DNA of 64,000 nucleotides from Daphnia pulex (Eukaryota; Arthropoda; Branchiopoda; Diplostraca; Daphniidae), in the NCBI RefSeq assembly GCF_021134715.1, contig NC_060027.1:5456001-5520000 (forward strand), given 5' to 3'. This document shows, piece by piece, positions 13,134-26,243 of the stretch. The notes beneath the pieces were generated by a model that searched no databases, was not told where the DNA came from, and saw only the letters and a program-made list of their open reading frames with translations. Every line of letters begins with the position of its first letter. The stretch's first letter is position 1. The translations under genes and the position numbers were made by a program.

Positions 13134-13595
13134 TCAAAGGGAGGGGCGAGAGTCGAGCGGCTCATGCGGATGTTTTGTCCTGTCGGACGACAGACTGACC
13201 GCCCAATAGCCATGTCTCATGGAGTGGGGTATACTGAAAGAGAAATTCCGGGCAGCAGCGGCAGAGAGGAGTGACGAGATGGAGGGTGTAGGAGTCAGCG
13301 GCGAGCTGCCCAATGACGAATGGGTGAAGATATGCGGGATAGACAATCTTGGCCCGTGTTTGGTCGGCAATTTCTTCCCTTTTGCCGCATTTTGTAATGG
13401 TAGTTTCAGTTGACTACCGCTCAGCTCACTGTCCAGTCCAGTCGCTATTGTTTCTTCTTCCATGGAAGGAGTTATGCAGACGGACGGAGGGACGATAGTA
13501 AGACTGTGCGATCGTCCTTTGGTCGACCCTGTTCTGGGCGATGGCGTAGAGCCGACATTGACCTCGGCCAAACATGAGCGATTGCGTGATTCCAT
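13134..13595 (-). CDS. Hypothetical Ser/Pro-rich ORF upstream of Kidins220
   Basis: An ATG at 13595-13593 opens 153 codons of Ser/Pro/Thr-rich sequence (for example GSTPSPRTGS, SLGSSPLTPTPS) ending in a stop at 13134. It lies about 0.7 kb upstream of the first Kidins220 coding exon and on the same strand, so it could be an alternative first exon or 5' leader. I found no donor whose phase joins it cleanly to the exon at 12425-12407. A strong-looking GTGAGC donor inside it gives the wrong phase. An antisense frame (13462-13764, +) is also open over much of it, so it may be chance. I do not recognise a family. Confidence 0.3.
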   Translation of the reverse strand: MESRNRSCLAEVNVGSTPSPRTGSTKGRSHSLTIVPPSVCITPSMEEETIATGLDSELSGSQLKLPLQNAAKGKKLPTKHGPRLSIPHIFTHSSLGSSPLTPTPSISSLLSAAAARNFSFSIPHSMRHGYWAVSLSSDRTKHPHEPLDSRPSL

Positions 13596-13764
13596 CGAAC
13601 CGGAACGTTTTCGCAATCAATCACTATTGCTGCAACGACGTCAGAAGGAATTGGATTGCTTAAAAGAACGCCAAGAATTCAACTACTCCAAACAGCTCAT
13701 TCATGTACCACAAATAAATGGTGACGAAATGAGAAAAAAAAAACTGAGGGCACAAGCTCAATAA

Positions 13765-15108
13765 CACTACATTCATGAATAAGCCATTTTTAAACAATAT
13801 GAAGTAATATCTGATGCAAAAGAGGGCTGCCTTAAGCAACAAAAAAATGTAACAACACCCATTGAATTTGGCTGTAATGGTGTCTAGGAAGTAGTAATTT
13901 ATGTTTTAATCAATATCTCAACAACTTTTTTAATTGGGCAGAACCAATTATCAAGTGTAACGAGATGCTGATTCAATGTAACACACCCTCAAGAAGCTAT
14001 GATTCACACCGATCTTGGCAACAAAAATTCACTCAAGGGTTAGCGAAAACATAACTATGATTGACCAAACAGTTTAGCTGACTAGCTGATGCAGTGTTTT
14101 TACAAACCATTTGACTGGAATAGAAAACACAACACAGAAAATTATTATCAATAAAATATTATCATTTGCCTTAATATATAAACCACCAATCCTTTAAAAG
14201 ATGATTTGATTTATACAAAATGAGATTTAAACAGTTATTGAAAATCCAAAGCTGAGTTACACCGATAAGATCTTTAAATTAGACCACACATAGCCTAAGG
14301 ATGAATAAAGCAAAGCAGATTCTAGAAAAGTCAAAACAAAGAGTTTGTGACTTGATAGTGAATAGATTTTGGGTGACAGTAATCGTTACACAATAACACT
14401 TTGCGATTATTACCTTACAACTCCGTTTTCAGAACGTTTCATATCACACCTTCGAAACTTTGTACAAACTCTACACAAACAGTTAGAGAAGACTTGATTC
14501 ACTTGACTATCAGCATCAGCTGATGTACTGACACAAATATGTTTCCGTTAGTCTCGTTCGTGACTGTTATTGTGTAACACTAACAAACCCATGACTTGAC
14601 GTATGTCTAGAGTGCGGGTAGCCAGTTGCGGAAAGCAATCTTTACCCCTATAACGCGGGATTTTATTCAGCAAATAAGCAGAATCCTCTTTGCCTTTGCG
14701 GCATTTGTTTTTGTTTTGTTTTTTAACTTTTTTTTGCATTATTTTGCGCCAAATTTCAACTCATTAGTCATTATGATTCCTTTCATTTTTACAATTTTCC
14801 TATATCATTCACTTTAACCTCACACTTAAAATGAATGTTTTTCCTCAAAGAGATCATCGACATCGAGACTTCGAGAGCTGGTTAGCTGGAAAGACGGGAT
14901 GCTGTATTTGTATCCCACAGTTTAGCAAGTAGCTGAGTGGACTAACGGTACTGCGTTTCTAAGGATGCGCTACAGAATATTTTAATGGAGACGTGTATTT
15001 GAGTGACGAACAATGAGTGCAACCAGAGCAGTGAGTTGCAAACAGTTTATAGTAAAAATAACAACAAACAATATACATGACAACGATTAAGGCAATTAGG
15101 GTGAGTTT
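13765..15108. other. Intergenic DNA, no gene seen
   Basis: AT-rich sequence between the Kidins220 5' region and the 3' end of the corin-like gene. It contains only short unconvincing open frames. A stretch near 14930-14985 resembles a tRNA A box followed by a stem, but it lacks a B box (see rejected). No repeat structure was noticed. Confidence 0.4.
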
Positions 15109-18100
15109 TCATCGCCGGACAGTTTGCATAACCCAATCAGAAATAGACGAAACGCCTAGGTAAATTCGACTCTGTGAAGGGTCGTCAAAACTCCGATCGC
15201 AGTGGCGGTTCTCGTTAGACACACCAACCAAAGACCAGGAGCCGCCATCATTCAATTGGCAAAGTAGTGGACTCCCGGCGAACTCATCGTTCTGCGTATT
15301 TTTAAACCGCGTTAATCTTTTGAGTTAAAAAAAAAATTAATTTGACTCAATTTATGTTTGCATACCCGACAGGCGTCCAGATTCGATAGAACATCCGCAC
15401 ATAGCATTGTGACGTTGTCACATTTGGGATTTTGCACGACTTTGGCCGTCACTTCATGCAAATTGTCTCCTAAAATGATAATGAATTTATTGTGATTGGT
15501 GATTCGCGTGAGTTAAGATTAAAAAAACTAAGAGAACTGACGGTCTTGGCCCCATCCGAGGTAGAGACAACGAGAAGTTGGACCGGATATCCAAGCTTCG
15601 TGGTCGCGGGCTAGACACACTGGCCGGACAAAATCTGAATAAATGACGGGTGATTCCATTTTTATGAGGACCAACTGGTTGCCCTTCATGGGCGATTTGA
15701 CCATGCCGATAATGCGCCTCTCTTGTTCCCAAGGTGCTATAAAATAATCAATAACGACGACAGTGTAAATAAATTATATGACAGTGACAACTGGCGGCAT
15801 GTGTTTTTGAATATCCAATGCTATTCAATGAAAAATATGCATGCATGATTTTGATCGAAATTTTATTGTACCGTCGGATGTCAGACGAACAGCAGCGAAT
15901 CTTGCAACCCAATGAGCTCGACTTTGCCTAGAATGATTAATTATAAAAGACAATATTATTTGATAAGCCATGTCGAATGAAATAATGTGGCAGAATTATT
16001 AATCCGCCAATGAAAGTACCCATCGAAACAGGAAGATGCGGTCAGAAGCCATTGATCGGCCACAAGCGTTGCATCGCAAGCGTGAACGCCATCTCGGATT
16101 AATGCCGAAAACCACGGCCAGTCTCCGTGAGCGGACGGAAGGAGGGTGAGATCAGTGCCAGGGCGGTCGGGATGCATATGGACTGGTCGATTGCCGCATT
16201 CTGAATCGATGCCAAAATGAGATAAACATGTCTGATTAGATTGAATGAAACGTAATGATTACCTAGTCCTGAACAAGAAAGGTAGAGCACTTGACGCTTG
16301 CGACAGGGAGCCCGAAGGAAAGTGGCCCTCCATCGGATGGGTTCGGTCAGATGGGCATAGTCTGCGGAGCGCTCGTTGTCGATACGAATTTCGATGCGCT
16401 CCATGATTCGGTAGGACATGGAACGACAGGCCGACTCGCCAAAGATCTCCAAGAAGCTCTGCTGTCGAGCCGTCGACATGAGCGATGACGAGTTGAGAGA
16501 ATCGACACATATCTTGCCGGTGTTGTTGCCTTCGGTGAAGACGATGTAGCCCTCATGGAAGTACTGATGAACGAAATTAGCCGCCGCCATGTCCGGCGCA
16601 ACTGTCACTATATTCATGAGAAAAGAACCAACCGAAATGCGGGTATGATGAGTTGTTATTGGTTGGTTTCGCCAAGAAAAAGGAGAGAGAGAGAAACTCT
16701 CAATCACCATCACTGTCTTCCATTTCTAAAGAAAACTACGAATCAAAACGCAAACAGCGGTTGTTGGCATCTTGATCTTGATCGTCCTCCTTATCACACA
16801 TTTCGAATTGAAAATAATTGCAAAACCTCGTCAGCAATAATCCCCGAGGAAAGAACAACGACAGTGCCACTTTAATCAGCGAAACAATAAGTGGACCACA
16901 TTATTTTGCATCGAAAGCAAGTAGGCAATAAGAGAAATCAAACAGAAAAGACGAAAAAACTCAAAATAAAATAGGTTATATATATAACTCACGGCAGCCT
17001 CTTTCGTCGCTCCCGTTGGGACAGTCAGGGAAGCCGTCACAACGCTTATTGACGTCAATGCAAGCGGCGCCAACTCCACAGTGAACCTGACCCTCGGGAC
17101 AGTAATTGCACGCCACCTCGTCGCTGAAATCGTGACAGTCCATCAGCCCATCACAAATGCGGGTGGTGTGTCCACTGGTAGTTTGGAGGCGGTTCATAAA
17201 AAGGTGAGATGATATGATTAATCCATGATCCATCTCACATTGCGCGAAAATGAGTTCATTTACCTGCTGGTCATAAACCGGACGCATTCGCTCGGATCGG
17301 CCTCCATGACGTAGTTCATAGCTGGTCAAGTTTGATATAAAAGCCGTCAGAGGTGATTCAATACAACCGAAGCAAAAGACAAATAAATGATGAAATGGTA
17401 TTGTTATAATAAAACGAAGCTTATTTATAATTGGATTCTGTGATCTAAGATTTAAATGTCATTACATGGTCTAGTGGTGCAAGAATCCATTCCGTCGTCG
17501 ATTGGGAAGAGCTCACAACGAAGTAGATCTCTCAGGCCGGTTGCGATATCGCTGCTCTGCAGTTTGTTACCTGCCAAATCTTGCCGACGGGAGATTTGTT
17601 GGCTCAGACCTAAACGGGCCTTGCATCTGTTATTACGAAAACATACAAGAGGCCATTAGTATAAAGATGGGCCACATAAGGAAGCCATTAGCCCATCTTC
17701 ATTGCGATCATGAATTAAATGCGGAGTGAGGAGACGTTATAGTAATAAACTTACGATGTCATTACGGCCATGCAAAGGCTCCGACAGGGCGGAAGGTGAT
17801 TCGGAATACGGGGCATCAGCGATAATGGAGGCGGTGGAACGAATCCGCCAGGAGTTGGAGCACTAGGGTCACAAGGAGGTTGCAATATATGGCACAGCAC
17901 GTGCACGATGTAGGGCGAGCATTCAGATTCCACCAATAACCTAAAAAAGAACAACAACCAAAAAGTTAATAGGTTAACTTTTATTCCCGGTCTTGGAGGT
18001 TCACGGTATGCTAGATCCTAGCTATTGTTGAGGTTTCCATTGTAATTGTTAAATTTAGAAATGTCTATAAATGTCGAATCAATTAACACCAATTCAATGA

Positions 18101-21100
18101 AATAGTTGGTAAATGGCAACCGATACACCACCACAGTTAGGGAGGAAATAGCAGCACGCAGCAGTTCCTATAAGTCTATTGCAACGGATCATTTGCTCAC
18201 CTTTTCAAGTGAATGAACAGTTAAGTGCTGGGGCCGTGTTGAGGCAATAGCAGAAGCAAATCGAGAAATTTCGGCTAAAAGCGTAACACTGGGAAAGTGA
18301 CTTACTTTGCGGCTTCGTTAAGTCGGTCAACTTCGCGAGCCCCGCGTTGTCCGAGCAGGTTGGGGAACGAGGTGAAGTTGTAAGCCAAGTGGCGACAAAA
18401 GCTAAGCGAAATAGGCACACAACCCGAACGTTCTTGATAGTCTTGCGGCTGGAAAAACGTGTCGATGGGAACGAGTGGGCCTGGCGAAGTCACTGCCGGC
18501 CGAATTGTCGACGACGTCAACAGAGGCCGGGACTGGTGCCCTTTTTTAACACCCGCCGCGGAGTCAATGCCGTTAGAAGAAGGATGTGTCGGATAGGGTG
18601 GCAGGTAATTCGACAAATCATTCTCGATTGAACGGCCGTGAGTACGCTCCGAGGCAGAGTCAAGGTCCGTTCGCCTATCAACCAAGTCGGAACTCTCGTT
18701 GGCTGACATCGCAACCGACCGAGCTGAACATGAAAATGAATTATACGGTGGAATTCAAAAAATTGGGTTACTCTATAAGCTATACAAGTCAAATAGTCAT
18801 TCAGGATTTCCAAGTTGAAAGGTCTAAATTACCTCTAACTTCGACCGACGACGGATCGATGTGAACAGTCACCGGAAATCTCATAGCCAATTCTTCCCTC
18901 AAGATGGATTCCATTTCCAAAGCGTCGGTCGGAGTTTTCTTCGTGGTGCAATACAAGTTGAAGAAGACGGACAGGTCGTAGTCTTCATTACTGTCAATTT
19001 AGGCCAGAATCAGTCTTTCCCTATTCAGCGTTGTTATTTGATTTGAATTTGACTAACCCTTCAAACGTCAGGATTTCTGAATGATGATAAATGTCTTTAA
19101 TCGTGCTGTTTTTGAACATTTCGTCCAATTTAGCCTCAAAGTCACGAGCTTTGAGACTAAAAGCGGTGCTTTTGACATCGGCTAGATTGGGCTCGAACCA
19201 GTCGCCATCCGCAATCCGGAAAGTTCCCCGATAAGCAAACTCGATCAGTTTCTCCTGTTTGCCACTGATCACTGTGATTAAATTCAGTCTTAGATATTTC
19301 CGTCAAACGAATGGCAAGCGTTTTAACATAGGAAATGGCGTGAAAAAAAAACGAGTTATTTACGTCCGTAGTAGATGCCAAAGGCGAGTCCCGTGCCTAA
19401 TAAAAAGAGGGTTCCCATCAGACAAAAGCAATGGTTACTCGGCCATCGCCTCCCGTTTTTGCTGGCGTCTCGCACTATATCATCGTAGGAGCTCAGACTG
19501 TAGGAGCTTGTTGACGGTGCACGATCGCCCTGTAAGCGATCAATCAGAATAATCACCAAATAATGATTATTAATTAAAAGATGAATTCCCGTTTTCAAGC
19601 GAGTTACATCACAGGAAATGATGAGCTTCCTTATTCAAAGCCAATCAATTTTACCTACTAACTAGCACGTGCAACGAACGTGAATTTTCCTTTTCCCCCT
19701 TATTTCTGCTTCATTGTGATTTTGTGACGGGACTGTGTAACGAATGACTGGAATGAGGAACAGCGCCACATATTGCCCGGCTATACACCTCAAGTCTCAC
19801 GGTGTTGTTCGTCTAAATTGTTACAAGAAGTTCTCACACAACATTTCCTATACCAGAGGGGGGGGGGGGCTCCATATTCTCTTCAAACTGTGACAAAGTG
19901 ATTGAGGCCTATAACACCTTCTGGTTGTCGGTGCTGTGGAGATAACACAATTTAGAACCGCTTGCCTTTCGTTCTGGTTTCTAAAAGTAATAGCACGAAA
20001 CCTTTCCGTTTGCTGATATCACGCGGAGCTATACTGATTTGATGAACAGCCAAGAAAGAAATGTCCGAAACCAGTGAAAAATCGGTCGCGGCTCAATTGA
20101 ACAAATTCGCACGGTGCGTTCACCTTACCGGTTAGTGAGGCATCATCCCTTAAATTGTTTGGCTATTCCCGTAAAAAGAAAAAGAATATAAAAACTCCAC
20201 ATAATAAAAAAAATTCATCATGGCAACTCAAGTCTGACGTTCGCGGTGCGGCCATCTCCTCTCTCTTATTGGCGAGCTCCCTGAACCGTTACGCCGGCCG
20301 CGGTCCTGGGGGAAGAGCGGCACTGTAGCGCGACGAAAGAGGTTGAAGAAAGCGGAAATAAATTTCTATCCTTTTTGCCTGTGGTCATTCTGACGTATTT
20401 TTACAGGTTCTCTCAGGTTGTTATTGGCATTTTTTTTCTCAAATGATATGCAGCAGTGAGTCCCGTCGTCGTCGTCAAAGAAATAATAAAGAAAACAAAC
20501 AACATACCGCGCGAATTTTGTGAGTGGTGTTGAAAGGTGAAATGGAGGCGCCACGTATGCTGGCAGTCCCGTCGTCCATCCCGTGAAGCAATCCGCTGCT
20601 TTGCTGTTGAAGGCCTGAGGATGACGAAAGCACCAGCGGATTGCGCAACTTGAAAGTCCGCTCCGGCCCAAGCACCACCATCGAATCTTTGACGAAGTCT
20701 TTTTTAAAAGAAAAGTTGGTGGAGCGGCTTGCTCCTATCGTACCGTGCAACTGAGCTGTCGTCGTCTGTGAAACGAAGTAAAAACATAAATAGTTTTATG
20801 TATAGTTTTTAAAAAAGTGGCGATTCCGTCGTCCAATACTCTTTAGACTGTCTTTCAATCCATGAAATGTCTATCCAGCGGAATATGGGTTTACGCTCAA
20901 CTTGAGTATCTGTGACGCGCGACGACGACAATGGGCGAAAGAAGAAAACTTGGTGGTCGTTATTGTCTCTCATCGGCAGTCAATGAGACAAAACGTTGCC
21001 GAAAAAACGTACGGGATTTTTATCGCCTACCTATTTACTCGCATGAGTCTACGAAGAGAATACGGAAATACTTTGGATGCTAAAGGTGTTCTACACGGAG

Positions 21101-22383
21101 CATGATTTTATCTTTTTTCTTTTACATTAGTTTTATGTTTTTCTTTGTTTTACTGGAGAGATAAGATGGTCCAATTACAACATGTCGTATTGATACAGCT
21201 TATGGTAGAGAAATGTGTCCTCTATCAATGCTGTGACAAAAACGATAAACAAATTCGAAAAAATATTTCGTGAGAAAATATCAAGCGTACCGCATGAACC
21301 TAATCTAAAACTACCGCGTGCTATACAAGCGTACATACAAATAAAAATCAGAATAAAGAATGTGAAGAAATAAAATAACCGGCTCACAATGCAATTTGAA
21401 TGCAGATTGTCTGATTGTGTCCGCCAGCAGTAACGTTTCACATATTTGTCAAAAATTCGCAATTAAGAAATTGCTTCTTGTCATTTGTATTATTATTTTA
21501 AAAAATGACGCCACAAAATCACACGACGAGGTTGGCAGTGCCTAACGGAAGCTTCCGCTTTCCACCTGGTGCCTCGGCCGTTGTATGGGAGATCATTGTG
21601 ACTTACGGTTTTCCCGAGATTTTTGCATTCAAGGAAACCCCATCTGTATTTAGTATTTTCAGCAGGTAAAAAGTGTGGACTGAAGCAGCAGCAGCAGCTG
21701 TCTGAAACAGCGAAGAGCCTTTTATTCCGTGCCGAAATGTAAAACAATTGATGAAAACGGAGCTAATGGCTCAACAGCAGCAAGCTTTGATTCGATATTT
21801 CGTGCGTGAACAAGTAGAGCAGAGGCATAGAGACTAGCAAATTTGCTTTCGTTTCGAAATACTTGTGTCAAGGCTGAAAAATTAAGCAGGTCGCCGTTTT
21901 AAGCCGCGTTTAGTCGTCGCCATAAGTCGGTCATCCGTCCTCGCTTACGTCGAAAGAAAAAGCTTCAATTTCTTCGAGCGCCTCCACCCAAATGTCCCGT
22001 CGTAATTAACTGAAAACGGGCGTTTCTAGACTTAACGGCACGTTTCCTATGTTTCGTGGAAAAAATCTAAAAAAAAAGTAGCCTTGCTCCAAGCTGCTTG
22101 ATTTACGAGAATACGAAATAAAGGAACCGTTGGCGCGACGTGACCACCTGTTACCGGCAAGGTCTACCCAACGCGCTACTCAAATATTGCGTCTCGTATA
22201 TAGACGATCCACTCGTCTAATGATAATTGACACGAGTTAGTCTATACGGCAGCTGAAATAGACGCCGGACAATTATCCTCGAGTTGAGACGCTGTAATTG
22301 TGACCCACCTGAAACACGCCGTCGTCATCGTGTGACAACCGATTGGAAAGCTTCTTCCTCGATGGCTTCTTGGGCAAAGACAT
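15109..22383 (-). CDS. Corin: Corin-like type II membrane protein with a catalytically dead trypsin-like domain, 16 coding exons
   Basis: Coding exons: 22383-22309, 20765-20508, 19529-19364, 19271-19058, 18990-18833, 18723-18306, 17940-17755, 17554-17466, 17321-17264, 17174-16993, 16601-16263, 16200-16020, 15927-15872, 15736-15542, 15469-15366, 15291-15109; total 2862 nt = 953 aa plus stop, phases consistent. Domains: cytoplasmic tail (1-~144, starts MSLPKKPSRKK), one transmembrane helix (~145-163), SEA-like region (~167-290), Ser/Thr/Pro linker, frizzled cysteine-rich domain (~391-540, starting CVPISLSFCRHL), two LDL-receptor class A units (~541-601, the first lacking its usual start), SRCR (~602-714), trypsin-like domain (~715-953). 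In the trypsin fold the His motif reads LTASSC instead of TAAHC, the Asp motif NQLVLIKM instead of NDIAL, and the Ser motif DEFAGSPLLC instead of GDSGGPL; no RIVGG-type activation site is visible. It should be a pseudoprotease. Human corin activates natriuretic peptide; a similar role here is unlikely. The acceptor at 17554 (GAG) is the weakest splice call. Confidence 0.87.
20766..22308 (-). other. Corin: Large first intron of the corin-like gene
   Basis: A 1.54-kb intron separates exon 1 (MSLPKK...GVFQ) from exon 2 (TTTAQLHGT), joined in phase 0. Unlike the remaining short introns it has room for regulatory sequence or alternative first exons. I found no convincing extra exon or repeat in it. 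Confidence 0.6.
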
Positions 22384-24640
22384 GATGATGATCGTTGGTT
22401 GGGAGAAGGGGTCGATCCAAATTCAATCACTCTCTTCACAGCATCGGCACTGGAGTTGTAACGAACAGTATTCCGTGCACAGTCAATACGCGGGTGTATA
22501 TCTTCGAATACAACACGGAAGAATGAGGCGAGCAAGGAAAGATCCGTCCTGTCTGGATGAAGACGGCCAACAAACTGGTAACAGACGGTGGCTCAGCCAA
22601 CGACCATATCCCGTTTAGTTTGCCGGTCCTCCTCTAAAAACCGTCCACACTCCAGCAGAGCTCCCCCAACTGCTTTCCCTTCGCCAATGGGTACCGTTAC
22701 TTCCTGGATTATTCGAAAGCAAATTCACTGTTATATTACTCCCCATTTCAATGAAATCATTCTCTTCAAGGACCCCTTTCCCAACTTTTGTTGTTGTTTT
22801 TACAGTTGCAAGGGAAATTTAAGATTTTCCTACTGTCGTCTCCAACTTTTTCTTCTTCTTTATTTGCCTTATTAGTTATACACTTTAGCATTTTCCATGG
22901 CTCTTTTATTTCAGATTTTAAAGATAAATTGCAGGGCTGCAATGAGATAAAAATTCCCGGAATTTGATTAAACTTGCTGACCGAATAACCGGATGGCAAC
23001 AAAGTTTGTGTTAGTCTGTGACTGTTACTTAAAAGATTGCATAACAAGGATCAAAATGGTGGCCTTTTTCCATGGGTAATCCCATATGTAAACAGATTGT
23101 TGGCATTATTGGGGAAAATTGCGTCAAAATAAAAGGACGGAAAAACGGAGGAGAAAAACCCCGTGGTGCTAAACAAAAGAAGCCAACATAGCAAGTAGAC
23201 TTCTTCAAGAGATGAGAGAGAGAAAATAGATCGACACGGATTAGGTATATCTGAATTCCGGCAAAGGAATTTCAGATTTCGAAATAATGATCGAAAGGAA
23301 AAGCCATCGCCGCTGCGTACGCCTTTTTTTTTGGTTAGAATTCCGCGTGTGAAAGTCGAGGTGTCAACCATTAGAGAAACTCAATGCATTTCGTTTGGTC
23401 AATATTGGTTTCAATTCCGCAACGATTCGGGTCGTAACAAGATGCGCCCCGGCCGCGTGAGAATCGGACGAAACCGGCACCCCAGATAGGAAAAGTAGAC
23501 GTTCGGAACAGATGTCGTGTAGAATTATTTTTGTTTGTGTTTTTTTCTTCTTTTTTTCACGTTAAGTATAGTCCCTTCCGGCACACATCATTCCCCCAGC
23601 AGCTCCAGCAAACCACAGTAGATCATTCCGTCCATGTCGAGATTAGTATAGCCTATATAATCATTACACTGGGACTTTAGCGCAGAAAGTTTTTTCTTTT
23701 TTCCTTTTTCTTCCTAATTTCTTACTTTTTCGTACCCCCATATAATCAACTACTCCACATGATCTACATGTTTGTTTATTCTTTTCACTGGCGGGTGACC
23801 CATTTTGAAAGATGCGTCGACTCTTGTTGTTTTTCTCCATTCATCCATTGGCCGGTCGCGGACGCATGTGTGCGGTCCGATTGCTTGAGTTTCGCTATTT
23901 CATTGTAGAGACGAGAGAGCGTACACCAACGATTACATTAGTACAAAAACCTTGGCATTTGAGGTTGAATTTTCACGTTTAACCACTTGAACATCTGTTG
24001 ATTACGTATATTAAAAGAGTCAAAGGACTCTTTGCATCATCTATTACATCGAACTGTATTGTCAATTATTAAGTAACGAATGGATGCTTAACCAGTAAGA
24101 TAGCTAATGCTCGCGTTGTAAAATAGCTATAATCTTATTGGGTTCTCACAGTGCAAATCCTTTGACTGTTTCACAAATGACGGCCATATCGACTTGATGT
24201 TGAATAAGTAAACTACGCAAAACAGGTACTTATCTTAATCATCATCATTATCTTAATCGGAAAAAAGGTGGAAGGTATTGTTTTTTGGCAACTGTTGATC
24301 ACCTAGTAGACTGGCTCGCTCCCCTCTAAAAATAAAAATAAAATTTCGAATTGATCTTATTTCTAGTTCACGCCCAATGTAGATCAACGGAACGAGGTTG
24401 CAGCAACTTTCGTCAATCAAAAGCGTGAATGAGGTTCTTTTCAACCCACGCAAGTCAATATGCCCACGCCAATCGGTTGTAATCACGAAATTGGGAATGC
24501 ATTGATATTTCACGAAGATCGTTATTCAAGTAGAAAAAAACTTCAAGACGCCACGACTTAATGAACACGGAGATAAAGGAGCAAAGGGAAAGATGGCTTG
24601 TGTTTGGTCGTGCGGGGTAATCCAGTTCAAAAATTTCATG
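22384..24640. other. Intergenic DNA, no gene seen
   Basis: This stretch includes the 5' region of the corin-like gene. Open frames on both strands (for example 23051-23371, -) are Phe/Leu/Ser-rich low-complexity translations with no splice structure. No tRNA, repeat pair or promoter stood out. Confidence 0.35.
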
Positions 24641-25773
24641 TCATGACTTCTCGTCGTGGGTCTCGTCGCTTGAATCGACTAGTGGCAATTGATCGACCTC
24701 ATTCCCTTCATTTGTCGCCGTCGTTATGGTTGTGATGGTGACAACAGTTTCCAGCTAGATCATCGTCGATAAATGAAATAATAATAAAATGCAAATGAAT
24801 AAAAATTGGGTTCAGACGAAAAGCCGGAATTATTTCGCTTGAAACTAGGTGATTACCTCAATTGTGTCTCGGCGTCTGAGATCCATGATCGATAGAGCGG
24901 TGAATGAGGAAGAGGACGACTCGCGACTGAAAGGTTGTGGGGCGGGTCGTTTCTTCCTACGTAGTGACGAGGTACTGGTGCGGCACTTGGACTCTGTGTT
25001 GACAAACAATCATTTTCAAAAATGTTTTCGAAAATTGGAAAGTTATTCGACTTATCAATAGAGGGAAGAGGAGGATGGCGGAGGATTCTAGATTTCCATT
25101 TATTGTTCGTTATCTTGTTTTCGTTTTTTAAAATATAAAGACCATTCTTTTGTAGAAGAATAAATCGGTGTCATCAAGTCTTACGACTTGATTCAAGAGT
25201 TTAAATTTCAAATGTTTTACAAAATCACTGTCATAAACTCAAAACTCGAGGTCCGCTTTACTTTGGCTACATAGCAGACCTTTTTTTTATCATTTTTCGT
25301 CGAGTAAATATTTTGTAAGAGAAAGACCAAATTTAAATTTTTTTTCTCAAACTCATTCTAGGATTTTACGCGGATTTTACGCGCAGACATTACTTACCAA
25401 TGGGTGTAGTATCTCGAGACATCTCACGGTGAACGTTACAACTTGGCAGCACTTCCTCATCTACAATCGGTTCGAGATTCTCTGGCTCTGTCCTGTTTTA
25501 TCGAATTTAAAAATTTAATTACAATTTAGAACTTAACTACAACTAGCTACTTAACTAATTACAAAGTAGAATTTAAAAAAAATGTACAATAAAATATTAC
25601 TTTTCCCGTACTGCACTAGTACTTGATGGTGCGCGTTTATGACGAGAGAAAAAGATTTTGATAGGAATCCATTTACTCTTTTTTCTGTTATTGTTCTCTT
25701 CCGATCTTGCATTCTCGGCGGACGGATTTAACTTTTCATTGTATTGATTTTTCTTGATTACGTCAGAAAACAT
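24641..25773 (-). CDS. Uncharacterised 172-aa protein, four exons
   Basis: Exons 25773-25601, 25492-25398, 24993-24857 and 24754-24641 join with GT...AG introns in phases 2, 1 and 0 and give exactly 173 codons including a TGA stop. The protein begins MFSDVIKKNQYNEK and then has a Lys/Arg-rich part (RKKSKW, RHKRAP). An acidic part (EPIVDEEVLPSC), a Ser/Arg-rich part (RRKKRPAPQPF then SSSSSF), and a Thr/Val-rich then acidic tail ending DETHDEKS follow. I see no signal peptide, transmembrane helix or known domain; it looks soluble and disordered. The ATG at 25773 is the first in frame after a non-ATG-opened leader. The gene lies between the corin-like gene and the repeat-rich region. The exon chain is strong evidence for a real gene, but I cannot assign a function. 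Confidence 0.7.
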
Positions 25774-26243
25774 GATAGACACAGTTGTAGAGAGATATAA
25801 TTCAAATATTAATAAGCACCAGGTTCCAGCCAAAACTCAATTGAGAGAATCAGAGAAGCATACAGCGACTTTTATACTCTCGCTCGCTGACATGTCTAAA
25901 TACAAAAGTGACGCACAGCGACGGAAAGAAATTAATGGGTTAAAATTTCGCATTTTAGACCGCAATGACGCACTGCAAATGACTGTATGTATAAAACTGC
26001 CGCACGCACTATCTTGGTTGACAGGATATTCGATTCCGGCTACGCATTTACGAGAGGATGTTTTTCTCGGTTTTTTTCTATTCTGCCTTAACGCAAAAGT
26101 TTAAATTAAGGAATGAATATGTTTAGGTCTAACCCTATTCCGCTTCATTCTGTGAAACTGATTACACTAAACAAAAGGAAACAAAACCCGTGGGTTTTCC
26201 ACTAACCAATTGCTTCGCAATCCAACCTAATGTATAACCTTGT

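Noticed and set aside
13462..13764. 100-codon + strand ORF upstream of Kidins220
   Set aside because: Antisense to the Ser/Pro-rich frame, with no splice context or recognised motif; not clearly better than chance.
14930..14985. tRNA-like A box (TAGCTGAGTGG) with a following stem
   Set aside because: No B box (GGTTCRANYCC) at the right distance and no closing acceptor stem; too weak to call a tRNA or pseudo-tRNA.
16291..16601. Several open frames on both strands across the SRCR exon
   Set aside because: They are shadows of the corin-like exon 16601-16263, whose phase and domain match decide the true frame.
18347..18864. Open frames on + and in a second minus frame
   Set aside because: Antisense or out-of-frame to the corin-like frizzled exon (18723-18306).
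19857..19870. Run of about 12-13 G
   Set aside because: Simple homopolymer, likely slippage or sequencing noise; no structure around it.
20475..20671. His/Phe/Cys-rich second minus frame
   Set aside because: Shadow of corin-like exon 2 (20765-20508).
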